Below, one piece after another: positions 53,801 through 61,728 of a stretch of 64,000 nt of DNA. The DNA is taken from the NCBI GenBank assembly GCA_033852115.1, contig JAWSVE010000002.1, positions 744,001 through 808,000 on the forward strand, written 5' to 3'. The DNA comes from JAWSVE01 sp033852115 (GTDB taxonomy: Bacteria > Pseudomonadota > Gammaproteobacteria > Pseudomonadales > Cellvibrionaceae). Position 1 is the stretch's first letter; each line of letters opens with the position of its first letter. The notes below the pieces were generated by a model. It searched no databases. It saw nothing but the letters and a program-made list of their open reading frames with translations, and was not told the origin of the DNA. Both the position numbers and the translations under genes were made by a program.

Positions 53801-54102
53801 ACCTGCTAAAACGGCAAGCCTTCATTCACAGTGAAGTTGAAACAAATTGCGTTGAAGTTATAAACAGCAAGACAAAGAGCGGTCGCAATCTTGAGCATTA
53901 CCAACACTTACTGGCCGTTGCGGTTGATAGCATTGCAGGTAAAAGTGAAGAAAAAGGTGTAGAAAGCCTCTTTTCCAAAGGTGGAACGGTGCTCACTGCC
54001 ACTAGTAGCCAAGGGATCGAAGACTTTGCTGTTGTTTCCTATCTTATATTGGTGGAAAGCGCTGCGGCTGGTTCTGGTAAAAGGGAGCCATCGCAAGCAT
54101 GA
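50836..54102 (+). CDS. PLD-like domain/SNF2-type helicase, anti-phage-type
   Basis: 1,088 aa, GTG start. The N-terminal region (about 40-140) resembles a phospholipase D nuclease half: FAVHGSASLSPTGLG matches the region after the HKD motif, but the expected HxK reads HLQ. The superfamily 2 helicase core has Walker A SVGLGKT (about 256-262), VIDESHNFRN (about 343), LSATPVNNR, and in the second lobe ATDCISEGQNLQDCDTLINY and RFGRVDRLGS. Such proteins are known as PLD-like anti-phage helicases that travel with DUF4391 and a Mod methyltransferase. It overlaps the DUF4391 gene by four bases. Confidence 0.85.
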   Translation: MLLDNKNSGYVGSELKKRSFEESKLSVLSSLFTLYGFASLKKELSKLQETRIFITDWQSELGLQSIIGNEQELRLINQLDQKRIAVECAKWLKGNVHVKASKHPQAGQNLLHLQSTDGSFAVHGSASLSPTGLGDVRSDSLQMNTGISDTETTKQLMTWFDGIWADETSAKDIKNELIEKLDFIAADQPANFIYFLTLYNIFKDFLEDIDEENIIKSKTGFKDTIVWNKLYKFQKDGVLGAIDKLEKHNGCIIADSVGLGKTFEALAVIKYYELRNDRVLVLCPKKLRDNWTVYTINDKRNLLATDRFNYDVLNHTDLSRTKGLSGEINLETLNWGNYDLIVIDESHNFRNNPNKADGKTRYERLLDDIIRSGVKTKVLMLSATPVNNRMNDLKNQVAFITEGRDDAFVDSGIKNIDSTLRLAQKQFNQWAKEPAESRTTATLLDSMSFDYFKLLDIVTIARSRKHIEKYYGTADIGKFPKRLPPKNVYADIDLSDEFPPLKEVNKTIRRLSLAGYSPLKFVRNDLKAEYARRYDKAVGDGKGVFKQVDREESLIHLMRVNLLKRMESSIHSFTLTATKLANQVETLLAKIDAHESDELFELNIEEIEDVELNAPEFEPYMLGNKTKVLIQDMDLIRFRQELEADRVLLDSIIDDAKKVTAARDAKLELLKQEIKSKVHAPLNPDNKKVIIFTAFADTAQYLYAHLVEWAQEELGIHSALITGGGTNKTTLAGVGSDLNNLLTAFSPVSKERNKVAPDAVGEIDLLIATDCISEGQNLQDCDTLINYDIHWNPVRIIQRFGRVDRLGSKNTQIQLINFWPNMELDEYINLEARVSGRMVLLDISATGEENVIDENSTEMNDLEYRRKQLQQLKDTVVDLEDMAGGVSITDLTLNDFRMDLSDYMNKDHRKNMAKLEQAPYGLYSVVPLDEDLKNDGITQGVVFCLKNIRQGKEAVQVDDNYPLAPYFLVYVSGNAVVELNFTQSKKVLDLLKRQAFIHSEVETNCVEVINSKTKSGRNLEHYQHLLAVAVDSIAGKSEEKGVESLFSKGGTVLTATSSQGIEDFAVVSYLILVESAAAGSGKREPSQA

Positions 54103-54953
54103 CAAGTAATACCACAACAGCCGCCTTATCCAGCCGCTCTATTAGCTTTGATGAGTTTCTTGAAATTTTAGACGTTCCAAGCTCATGCGAGCTGAACAAG
54201 CCTATTTTCAAGAAAATGTTTTCAGAGGCCACCGATGGAAAAAAATCCATTCTGGATGCAGCCGATAAAAAATCACTAAAAGACGATGTTGAAAAAATAC
54301 GCTGGCTCTACACCCTAAAGCCAAACACAATTAATATAGCGCCCTACAAAGATAGCGAACGTGAATACCCCGAAATAGCTATTTTGCACGTCGAACTATC
54401 AAGCGCATTTAACAGCAATAATATATACAAGCGAATAGCGCATTTTATAAATCGCGCTATTCCATACCCACTTGTCATTCTTTTTACCTGTGAAAAAGAC
54501 GGCTCACAAAGCCTATCGTTAGTGCTGGCCGATAAACGCATTAATCAAGCAGATAAAGAGAAATGGGTTATAGAAGACAGCATACATTCGTATTGGATCA
54601 ATTTGGCCTCAGTAAACGCAGCGGAGATGAGCTTCTTTGAAAGCCTCAAAATAAATAACCTGCCGTTCACCAATTTCTTTGCCTTTTATCAGGCTTTAAT
54701 TGAGAGGCTGGTGGCCATCAAATGCGCTGAACACAGTGGTGACTTTTCTCTTGGGAAGACTGGCCAGCTAAATGAAAAAGCGCCCAGCACTGCGCGGTTA
54801 GATAGGTTGCGTGAATTGGAAAGGCTGGAATCGCAACGCTCAGAAATATCGAACAAGCTGAAAAAAATAAAACAGATCGGTAAACAGGTTGAGCTGAATA
54901 CTCAGATTAAAAAGATTAATGATGAGATTGCCAACATCAAAGGCAGTCTTTAG
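54099..54953 (+). CDS. DUF4391 protein
   Basis: 284 aa. It matches DUF4391 by the conserved pattern DVEKIRWLYTLKPNTINIAP, EIAILHVELSS, INRAIPYPLVILF and a C-terminal coiled coil (about 235-284). DUF4391 proteins typically sit between an SNF2-type helicase and a type III-like methyltransferase, as here, and are thought to be accessory or bridging subunits; no enzymatic motif is visible. ATGA overlap with the helicase gene indicates coupled translation and a probable complex. Confidence 0.82.
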   Translation: MTSNTTTAALSSRSISFDEFLEILDVPSSCELNKPIFKKMFSEATDGKKSILDAADKKSLKDDVEKIRWLYTLKPNTINIAPYKDSEREYPEIAILHVELSSAFNSNNIYKRIAHFINRAIPYPLVILFTCEKDGSQSLSLVLADKRINQADKEKWVIEDSIHSYWINLASVNAAEMSFFESLKINNLPFTNFFAFYQALIERLVAIKCAEHSGDFSLGKTGQLNEKAPSTARLDRLRELERLESQRSEISNKLKKIKQIGKQVELNTQIKKINDEIANIKGSL

Positions 54954-54974
54954 AAAGAATATTGAAGGTTTGAA

Positions 54975-56954
54975 ATGGGAAGAAAAATGAAAAAAGTTGA
55001 GTTAGAAGACGGCCAAAGCGCCGATATCGTATCTGAGAATATTTCAAAACTGAAAGAGTTGTTTTCCGATGCCTTTTCAGAGGGTGGTGTGAACTTTGAT
55101 ACCCTTCGTCAGTTACTTGGTGATGCATCTGTTTTGGATGAGGGCGAAGAGAAATACGGCCTTAACTGGCACGGGAAAAAGAAAGCGCGTCAGATTGCGC
55201 TAACGCCTTCTACTGGTACTTTACTGCCATGCCCAGATGAGAGTGTGGATTGGGATAATACCCAAAATCTCTTTATTGAAGGGGATAACCTTGAAGTTCT
55301 CAAGCTTCTGCAAAAGAGCTACGCCAACAAAATAAAGATGATCTATATCGATCCGCCATATAACACAGGGAAAGAGTTTATTTATCCAGATAAGTTTCAG
55401 GAAAATCTAGATACCTATTTAAAGTTCACAGGTCAGGTAGATGATGACGGAGCGAAATTCAGTTCAAATTCTGAAACAACAGGTCGTAAACATACCAACT
55501 GGCTTTCCATGATGTACCCTCGTCTTCGGGTTGCTAAGAATCTTCTCAGGCAGGATGGACTCATATTTATTTCTATTGATGAAAACGAGACAGAAAATCT
55601 CAAGTTAATATGCAATGAGATATTTGGTGAAGAAAATCTTCTTGGAAGAGTGGTATGGAAAAATGCTACTGATAATAATCCAACGAATATTGCCGTTGAA
55701 CATGAATATATAATCGCATATTGCAAGGATAAAGGCGCACTAGAGCCAGTTTGGAAGTCTGCAATCTCGGATGTTAAAGATGTCCTCGTCAATAAAGGGA
55801 AAGAGTTTGTTGAAGAATACTCTGAACAGGAAGAATTAGAGACCGCATATCAAAGTTGGTATCGAGAGAATAAATCACAACTTTGGCCGTTGGATAGATA
55901 CAAGTATATAGATCGAGGAGGTGTATATACCGGATCGCAAAGCGTACATAACCCCGGAAAAGAGGGTTATCGATATGACGTTATTCATCCAGAAACTGGG
56001 GAGCCTTGCAAGCAGCCTTTAATGGGTTATCGATTCCCAAAGGAAACGATGGATGAGCTTATTAAAAATGGAAAAATTCTTTATGGTGAAGATCACGATA
56101 AGATTATTGAATTGAAAGTATATGCGGAAGAATACCAAGAAAAGTTGTCTAGCGTTATAGAGCTGGATGGGAGGCTAGGGTCATATGATGTAAAGCCCTT
56201 GTTTTCTGAATATAAAAAGGCTTTTGATAATCCGAAGCCTATTCGTTTGCTTAACTCTTTCATTCCATTTATAGCAAAAAATTCAGATGATATCGTATTG
56301 GACTTTTTTGCTGGTTCTAGCAGCACGGCTCACTCTGTGATGGAGTTAAACGCAAAAGATGGTGGGGCTAGGCGTTTCATAATGATTCAGCTTCCTGAGA
56401 AATGTTCGGAAAAGTCAGAACCATATAAGAGCGGTGTGAAAACTATAAGCGCATTGAGCGCAGAAAGAATTAGGCGGGCGGCAAAAGCGATCAAAGAAAG
56501 TGATCTTGCTCAAGCTAGTGATTGCGGGTTTAAGTTTTTCAAGTTGTCCAGTTCAAATATTCAAACATGGATTCCAGATCGAACAGACCTAGAGGAAAGC
56601 TTACTTTCTCATGAAGAACACTTGGTCGAAGGTCGCACAGAGCAAGACGTCCTTTATGAATTGCTGTTAAAGCGCGGCGTTGACTTAGCCGTTCCTATCG
56701 AAAGTCGTGAAGTTTCTGGAAAAAATATCTACAGCATCGGCTATGGTGTTCTCTTCGCCTGCTTGGATGAATCGATTACCCGAGAGCAAGTCGAAGATAT
56801 CGCACAAGCTATTATCGCTTGGTATGGCGAACTTGCGCCAAGCTCGGATACTCATGTCTTCTTCCGTGATAGCGCCTTCCGAGACGATGTTTCAAAAACC
56901 AACATGGCCGCCATTTTAGAGCAAAATGGTATTACCCATGTTCGCAGCTTGTAA
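54975..56954 (+). CDS. Type III-like adenine-specific DNA methyltransferase (Mod)
   Basis: 659 aa. Beta-class order of motifs: YIDPPYNTG (motif IV, residues about 124-132) comes first and DFFAGSSSTAHSV (motif I, SAM binding, about 440) later, with the target-recognition region between them. The N-terminal 100 residues match type III Mod proteins. It would methylate adenine at an unknown site, protecting self DNA. It starts 21 bases after the DUF4391 gene. A DUF262-DUF1524 gene separates it from the Res gene, whereas in most type III systems mod and res are adjacent. Confidence 0.93.
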   Translation: MGRKMKKVELEDGQSADIVSENISKLKELFSDAFSEGGVNFDTLRQLLGDASVLDEGEEKYGLNWHGKKKARQIALTPSTGTLLPCPDESVDWDNTQNLFIEGDNLEVLKLLQKSYANKIKMIYIDPPYNTGKEFIYPDKFQENLDTYLKFTGQVDDDGAKFSSNSETTGRKHTNWLSMMYPRLRVAKNLLRQDGLIFISIDENETENLKLICNEIFGEENLLGRVVWKNATDNNPTNIAVEHEYIIAYCKDKGALEPVWKSAISDVKDVLVNKGKEFVEEYSEQEELETAYQSWYRENKSQLWPLDRYKYIDRGGVYTGSQSVHNPGKEGYRYDVIHPETGEPCKQPLMGYRFPKETMDELIKNGKILYGEDHDKIIELKVYAEEYQEKLSSVIELDGRLGSYDVKPLFSEYKKAFDNPKPIRLLNSFIPFIAKNSDDIVLDFFAGSSSTAHSVMELNAKDGGARRFIMIQLPEKCSEKSEPYKSGVKTISALSAERIRRAAKAIKESDLAQASDCGFKFFKLSSSNIQTWIPDRTDLEESLLSHEEHLVEGRTEQDVLYELLLKRGVDLAVPIESREVSGKNIYSIGYGVLFACLDESITREQVEDIAQAIIAWYGELAPSSDTHVFFRDSAFRDDVSKTNMAAILEQNGITHVRSL

Positions 56955-56966
56955 GGGAGTATAGGC

Positions 56967-58658
56967 ATGAGCAGAAAAATCAGTGGTGCAGAATACCCCT
57001 TGGCTAAAATATTTAGCTCGGACTTTGAATACGTTATCCCTTCCTATCAGCGTCCTTACGCTTGGACGGTAGATCAGGCTTCAGAATTATTTGACGATCT
57101 CTTCGATTTTTACTCTTCAGAGCCAGATGAAGGATATTTTCTGGGTAGCATTGTGCTTATTAAGCAAGAAGGCCTTCCTTACTCTGAGGTCATCGATGGT
57201 CAGCAAAGGCTTACTACGCTAACAATATTGCTGTCTGTACTAGCGTTCAATATGCAGGGAAACCAGCGCGACACGCTTTGCAAATATATTTTAGAGCCGG
57301 GTAATGAGTTTGAAGGGCTGGAGCCAAAACCTAGGCTCACTTTACGTGACCGAGATAAAGCATTTTTCCTCAAGTATGTTCAAGAGCTAAAATTTGATGA
57401 GCTGTTTGCACTCGATGAAAAAGGTGTTGACAACGAATCCCGCCTGAATATCAAAAACAATGCGCTGTTGTTCAAAAATCGTGTAGCCAAATCATTAAAG
57501 GATGATCCTGAGAAGATTAAAGGCTTCGTGGCTTTTTTGCTGCAAAGATGTTTTCTGGTGGCAGTCTCTACCCCAAGCCAGCAATCAGCATTTAGAGTAT
57601 TCTCGGTAATGAATAGCCGTGGCTTAGACCTTCAGCCTACCGATATTATAAAAGCCGATATCATCGGGAAATTGCAATCCGATAAAGAGCGTGAGAGCTA
57701 CAATGAGCGCTGGGAAGATATGGAAGTAGAGTTAGGGCGAGGTGGTTTTAACGATCTTTTCACCTATGTCCGAATGATACATGCTAAGGAAAAAGCCAAG
57801 CGATCTTTGCTGGATGAGTTTCGTGAGCATGTGCTTAAAGAAAACCCTGAACCCGACAAGCTAATATCTGAAATATTAGAACCTTATGCGAATGCATTAG
57901 CGATAGTGCGACAAAGCTCTTACGAGGCGACTTCTCATGCAGAAGAAGTGAATAAATATCTTCGATGGTTAAATAGGATCGATAATTCGGACTGGGTTCC
58001 TACAGCGATTAAGTTCTTGTCAGACAAGAAAAATGAACCTGAATATGTTGCTTGGTTCTTTGAGCGTCTGGAGCGCTTGGGTGCTTTTATGCATGTATGT
58101 GCGCTGAACATTAATGAACGAATAGAACGTTACAACAAAGTGGTTTCAGAATTGGAGTCACCGCATTCGCTTTCTTCACCGCTAGTCACTATTGAGCTTT
58201 CTGATACAGAGAAAGAGAAAATGCGCGAAGCGTTGGCTAGTAATATTTATGAGCTCACACCAAGGCGTCGCAACTACCTAATACTAAGGCTAGATGCATT
58301 TATGTCAGATGGCGCTGCATCTTACGATCCAACAGTGCTAACAATCGAGCATGTTTTACCCCAAACCGTAGACCCTACCAGTGAGTGGGCTTCATTATGG
58401 GTAGATCCAACGGAAAGAAAACAATGGGTGCATAAAATTGCGAACCTTGTTCCTTTAAATAGAAGACGAAACTCCCAAGCGCAAAACTATGATTTCGCTA
58501 GAAAGAAAGAAGCTTACTTTTCTGGCAAAAAAGGCGTGTCATCATATGTTCTAACCACGCAAGTACTTAATAGCCCCGCATGGACTCCAGACTATCTTGC
58601 CAAAAGGCAACAAGAATTACTGGATGTTCTCGAAGACAATTGGAGGCTAAGAGCTTGA
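56967..58658 (+). CDS. DUF262-DUF1524 (GmrSD-like) protein
   Basis: 563 aa. The N-terminal DUF262/ParB-like domain has VIPSYQRPYAW and EVIDGQQRLTTLTILL (nucleotide-binding motifs of GmrS). The C-terminal DUF1524 domain has TIEHVLPQ (about 457) and NLVPLNRRRNSQAQNYDF, the His-Me (HNH-like) nuclease motifs of GmrD. In GmrSD the pair cleaves glucosylated or otherwise modified phage DNA; this single-chain fusion is also known. Here it is embedded between Mod and Res with gaps of 12 bases and one base, so it is part of the operon. Confidence 0.9.
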   Translation: MSRKISGAEYPLAKIFSSDFEYVIPSYQRPYAWTVDQASELFDDLFDFYSSEPDEGYFLGSIVLIKQEGLPYSEVIDGQQRLTTLTILLSVLAFNMQGNQRDTLCKYILEPGNEFEGLEPKPRLTLRDRDKAFFLKYVQELKFDELFALDEKGVDNESRLNIKNNALLFKNRVAKSLKDDPEKIKGFVAFLLQRCFLVAVSTPSQQSAFRVFSVMNSRGLDLQPTDIIKADIIGKLQSDKERESYNERWEDMEVELGRGGFNDLFTYVRMIHAKEKAKRSLLDEFREHVLKENPEPDKLISEILEPYANALAIVRQSSYEATSHAEEVNKYLRWLNRIDNSDWVPTAIKFLSDKKNEPEYVAWFFERLERLGAFMHVCALNINERIERYNKVVSELESPHSLSSPLVTIELSDTEKEKMREALASNIYELTPRRRNYLILRLDAFMSDGAASYDPTVLTIEHVLPQTVDPTSEWASLWVDPTERKQWVHKIANLVPLNRRRNSQAQNYDFARKKEAYFSGKKGVSSYVLTTQVLNSPAWTPDYLAKRQQELLDVLEDNWRLRA

Positions 58659-58659
58659 C

Positions 58660-61600
58660 ATGATGAAGCTGCATTTTGAAGATGATCTTGATTATCAGAA
58701 GGCCGCGATTGATTCAGTCGTGAACCTGTTTAAAGGGCAGGAAATATCGCGCTCGGAGTTCACTGTCACCTTTCAGCCAGATTCTAGCCCTAACTTCTCA
58801 TTAGGCATGGAAGAGAGTCAGCTTGGTATTGGTAACAGGCTCTTACTGGTGGACGAAGAGATTGAAGAAAACCTTCGTAAAACTCAATTAACGAATGGCC
58901 TGCGCCCCTCAGAAAAGCTCGCCAGTGGCGACTTTACCGTTGAGATGGAAACGGGAACGGGAAAAACCTATGTGTATTTGCGCACGATATTCGAGTTGAA
59001 TAAAAATTACGGTTTTACCAAGTTTGTGATAGTTGTGCCCTCCGTTGCCATTAAAGAAGGCACCTACAAAACATTGCAAATCACCCAAGAGCACTTTGAA
59101 GGCTTGTATCCCAAAGCCAAGGGCTATGAATACTTCCTCTATGACTCCAAGAAGCTTGGGCAGGTGCGTAACTTTGCCACAAGCTCCAACATCCAAATTA
59201 TGGTCACGACGGTGGGAGCCATTAATAAAAAGGATGTAAACAACCTCTATAAAGAGAACGAGAATACGGGTGGCGAGAAGCCCATTGATCTGGTTCGCGC
59301 TACCAATCCAATTATTATCGTCGATGAACCTCAGAGTGTTGATGGTGGTTTAACGGGTAAAGGGAAGGAAGCCCTAACGGCAATGAACCCGCTTTGTACC
59401 TTGCGATACTCTGCCACCCATGTCGATAAACACCATATGGCCTTTCGCCTTGATGCTGTGGATGCCTATGAGCGTGGCTTGGTAAAACAAATTGAGGTCG
59501 CGTCATTGCAAATCGATAGCGGTAATAACAAGCCTTATATCCGCTTGGAATCGACTAGCAATAAGAAAGGCTCAATCACCGCAAAGGTCGAAATAGACGT
59601 GCAGCGCGGTAAAAATATCAAGCGTGAATTCATAACCGTAGAGGATGGTGATCTTTTATCTGATGCAAGTAATGGGCGAACGATCTACGAAAATATGCAG
59701 ATCGGCACGATTACCTGCGGCAAAGGCAACGAGTCTATTGAGGTTAAAGGTGATGGTTTTGATCAAACCCTCAAAGTGGGTGAAGCCATAGGTGGTGTAG
59801 ACCCTGATGAAATAAAACGCCTCATGATCCGCCGAACGATCAAAGAGCATTTTGATAAAGAGCTAACCTTCGCCGCAAATAAACAGCCTATCAAAGTATT
59901 GAGCCTTTTCTTTATCGATAGTGTTGAGCATTACCGTCAATATGATGAAGACGGAAATGTTGTTTTGGGCAAGTATGCCAAGATGTTCGAGGAAGAGTAT
60001 CGCAAGCTTGCGAAGTCGGCAGACTATCAAAGCCTGTTTAAAGACTTTCTTTCTAAAAATCAGGACTTGGATACTGACGCCGCTGAAGTGCATAACGGAT
60101 ACTTCTCTATCGACAAAAAAGGAAAATCGGTCGAAACAGCAGAAAACAACCAAGCAGGTCGTGATAATGCAGAACGTGCCTATAGTTTGATTATGAAAGA
60201 TAAAGAGAAACTGCTTAGTTTTGATACCAAGCTGAAGTTCATCTTCTCTCATTCTGCGCTGAAAGAAGGCTGGGATAACCCTAATGTATTCCAGATATGC
60301 ACCTTGCGCGATATGGGCAGCGAGCGTGAAAGACGCCAAACACTTGGCCGTGGGTTGCGACTATGTGTAGATCAAAACGGTATGCGTTTGCGCGGTAATG
60401 AGATAAACACGCTGACCGTAATCGCTACAGAAAACTACGAGAAGTTTGCTGAAAACCTGCAAAAAGAAATCGAACAAGATACAGGAATACGGTTCGGCAT
60501 TGTTGAAGAACATCAATTTGCCGATATTAAAGTGGTATCCGATACAGGCGAGCCGCAAGCGCTTGGCTTTGACCAATCTAAAAAGGTATGGCAGTTCTTA
60601 AAAGACGAGAATTTCGTTGATGCCAAAGGCAAGGTTCAGGATACACTCAGAGCAGCGTTGAAAGATGGCACTTTTGAACTACCTGAAGAAATTAAACAAG
60701 AGCTGGTTGAAGCGCATGGTGAGGCACAGGCAGGTGTAATCGCATCTGATATTCAAGGCGTATTACGCAAACTGGCTGGCAAGCTCGACATTAAAAATGC
60801 CGATGATCGTAAGATTATTCGCACTCGGGAAGCCGTGCTGGAATCTGACGAGTTCAAGGCGCTTTGGGATCGTATTAAATACAAAACCACCTACCGAGTG
60901 GATTTTGATAACCTTAAGCTGATCAACGATTGTGCGGAAGCCATTCGTGCATGCCCACCGATCACAAAAACCCGCGCACAATTCCGAAAGGCTGATATTG
61001 CTATTGGTAAAGGTGGTGTTACAGCAGGTGAAACGTCTGCATCTGGCTTCACTACGATTCATGAAAATGATATCGAGTTGCCGGACATTATCACTGACCT
61101 ACAGGATAAAACCCAGTTAACACGAAAAAGCATCGTGCAGATACTTCGCGATAGCCGAAGACTTCAAGACTTTACCCGCAACCCGCAGCAATTTATGGAC
61201 TATTGCTCTGAAGCGATAAATCGCACCAAGCGGTTGGCGTTGGTAGACGGCATTCGATACACCAAAATCGGTGAAGATCATTTCTATGCTCAAGAGCTTT
61301 TCAAGCAAGAAGAGCTGAAAGGCTACCTGAAAAACACCTTGGAAACGCAAAAGTCTGTTTACACCCATGTTGTCTATGACTCAGGTGGCGTGGAGAAAAC
61401 CTTCGCCGAAGATTTGGAAAAGAACGAGAAGGTCAAGGTTTACGCCAAGTTACCAGCATGGTTCAAAGTGCCCACGCCATTAGGCACCTACAACCCCGAC
61501 TGGGCAGTGGTTGTTGAAGATAATGGCGAAGAAAAGCTCTACTTCGTTGTCGAAACAAAAGGCAGTACATGGTGGGACGACCTTCGCCACCTTGAAGGCG

Positions 61601-61713
61601 CAAAAATCAAATGCGGTGAAAAACACTTTGATGAAGTAGCCAAAGATATCAAAAACCCAGCCCAGTACATCAAGTCTACCGATGTCGATGGAATGATGGG
61701 ATATGTGGACTAG
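58660..61713 (+). CDS. Type III-like restriction subunit (Res)
   Basis: 1,017 aa. SF2 translocase with Walker A METGTGKTYV (about 95-104), IIVDEPQSVDG (about 219), LRYSATH, and HSALKEGWDNPNVFQI then RQTLGRGLRLC as motifs V-VI. The C-terminal PD-(D/E)XK nuclease has GTYNPDWAVV and FVVETKGS (about 945-967). It resembles type III Res subunits, which need Mod for site recognition. It starts one base after the DUF262-DUF1524 stop (TGACATG) and is followed 15 bases later by the PHP-ATPase. Confidence 0.92.
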   Translation: MMKLHFEDDLDYQKAAIDSVVNLFKGQEISRSEFTVTFQPDSSPNFSLGMEESQLGIGNRLLLVDEEIEENLRKTQLTNGLRPSEKLASGDFTVEMETGTGKTYVYLRTIFELNKNYGFTKFVIVVPSVAIKEGTYKTLQITQEHFEGLYPKAKGYEYFLYDSKKLGQVRNFATSSNIQIMVTTVGAINKKDVNNLYKENENTGGEKPIDLVRATNPIIIVDEPQSVDGGLTGKGKEALTAMNPLCTLRYSATHVDKHHMAFRLDAVDAYERGLVKQIEVASLQIDSGNNKPYIRLESTSNKKGSITAKVEIDVQRGKNIKREFITVEDGDLLSDASNGRTIYENMQIGTITCGKGNESIEVKGDGFDQTLKVGEAIGGVDPDEIKRLMIRRTIKEHFDKELTFAANKQPIKVLSLFFIDSVEHYRQYDEDGNVVLGKYAKMFEEEYRKLAKSADYQSLFKDFLSKNQDLDTDAAEVHNGYFSIDKKGKSVETAENNQAGRDNAERAYSLIMKDKEKLLSFDTKLKFIFSHSALKEGWDNPNVFQICTLRDMGSERERRQTLGRGLRLCVDQNGMRLRGNEINTLTVIATENYEKFAENLQKEIEQDTGIRFGIVEEHQFADIKVVSDTGEPQALGFDQSKKVWQFLKDENFVDAKGKVQDTLRAALKDGTFELPEEIKQELVEAHGEAQAGVIASDIQGVLRKLAGKLDIKNADDRKIIRTREAVLESDEFKALWDRIKYKTTYRVDFDNLKLINDCAEAIRACPPITKTRAQFRKADIAIGKGGVTAGETSASGFTTIHENDIELPDIITDLQDKTQLTRKSIVQILRDSRRLQDFTRNPQQFMDYCSEAINRTKRLALVDGIRYTKIGEDHFYAQELFKQEELKGYLKNTLETQKSVYTHVVYDSGGVEKTFAEDLEKNEKVKVYAKLPAWFKVPTPLGTYNPDWAVVVEDNGEEKLYFVVETKGSTWWDDLRHLEGAKIKCGEKHFDEVAKDIKNPAQYIKSTDVDGMMGYVD

Positions 61714-61728
61714 GACGGGATTGAAATT

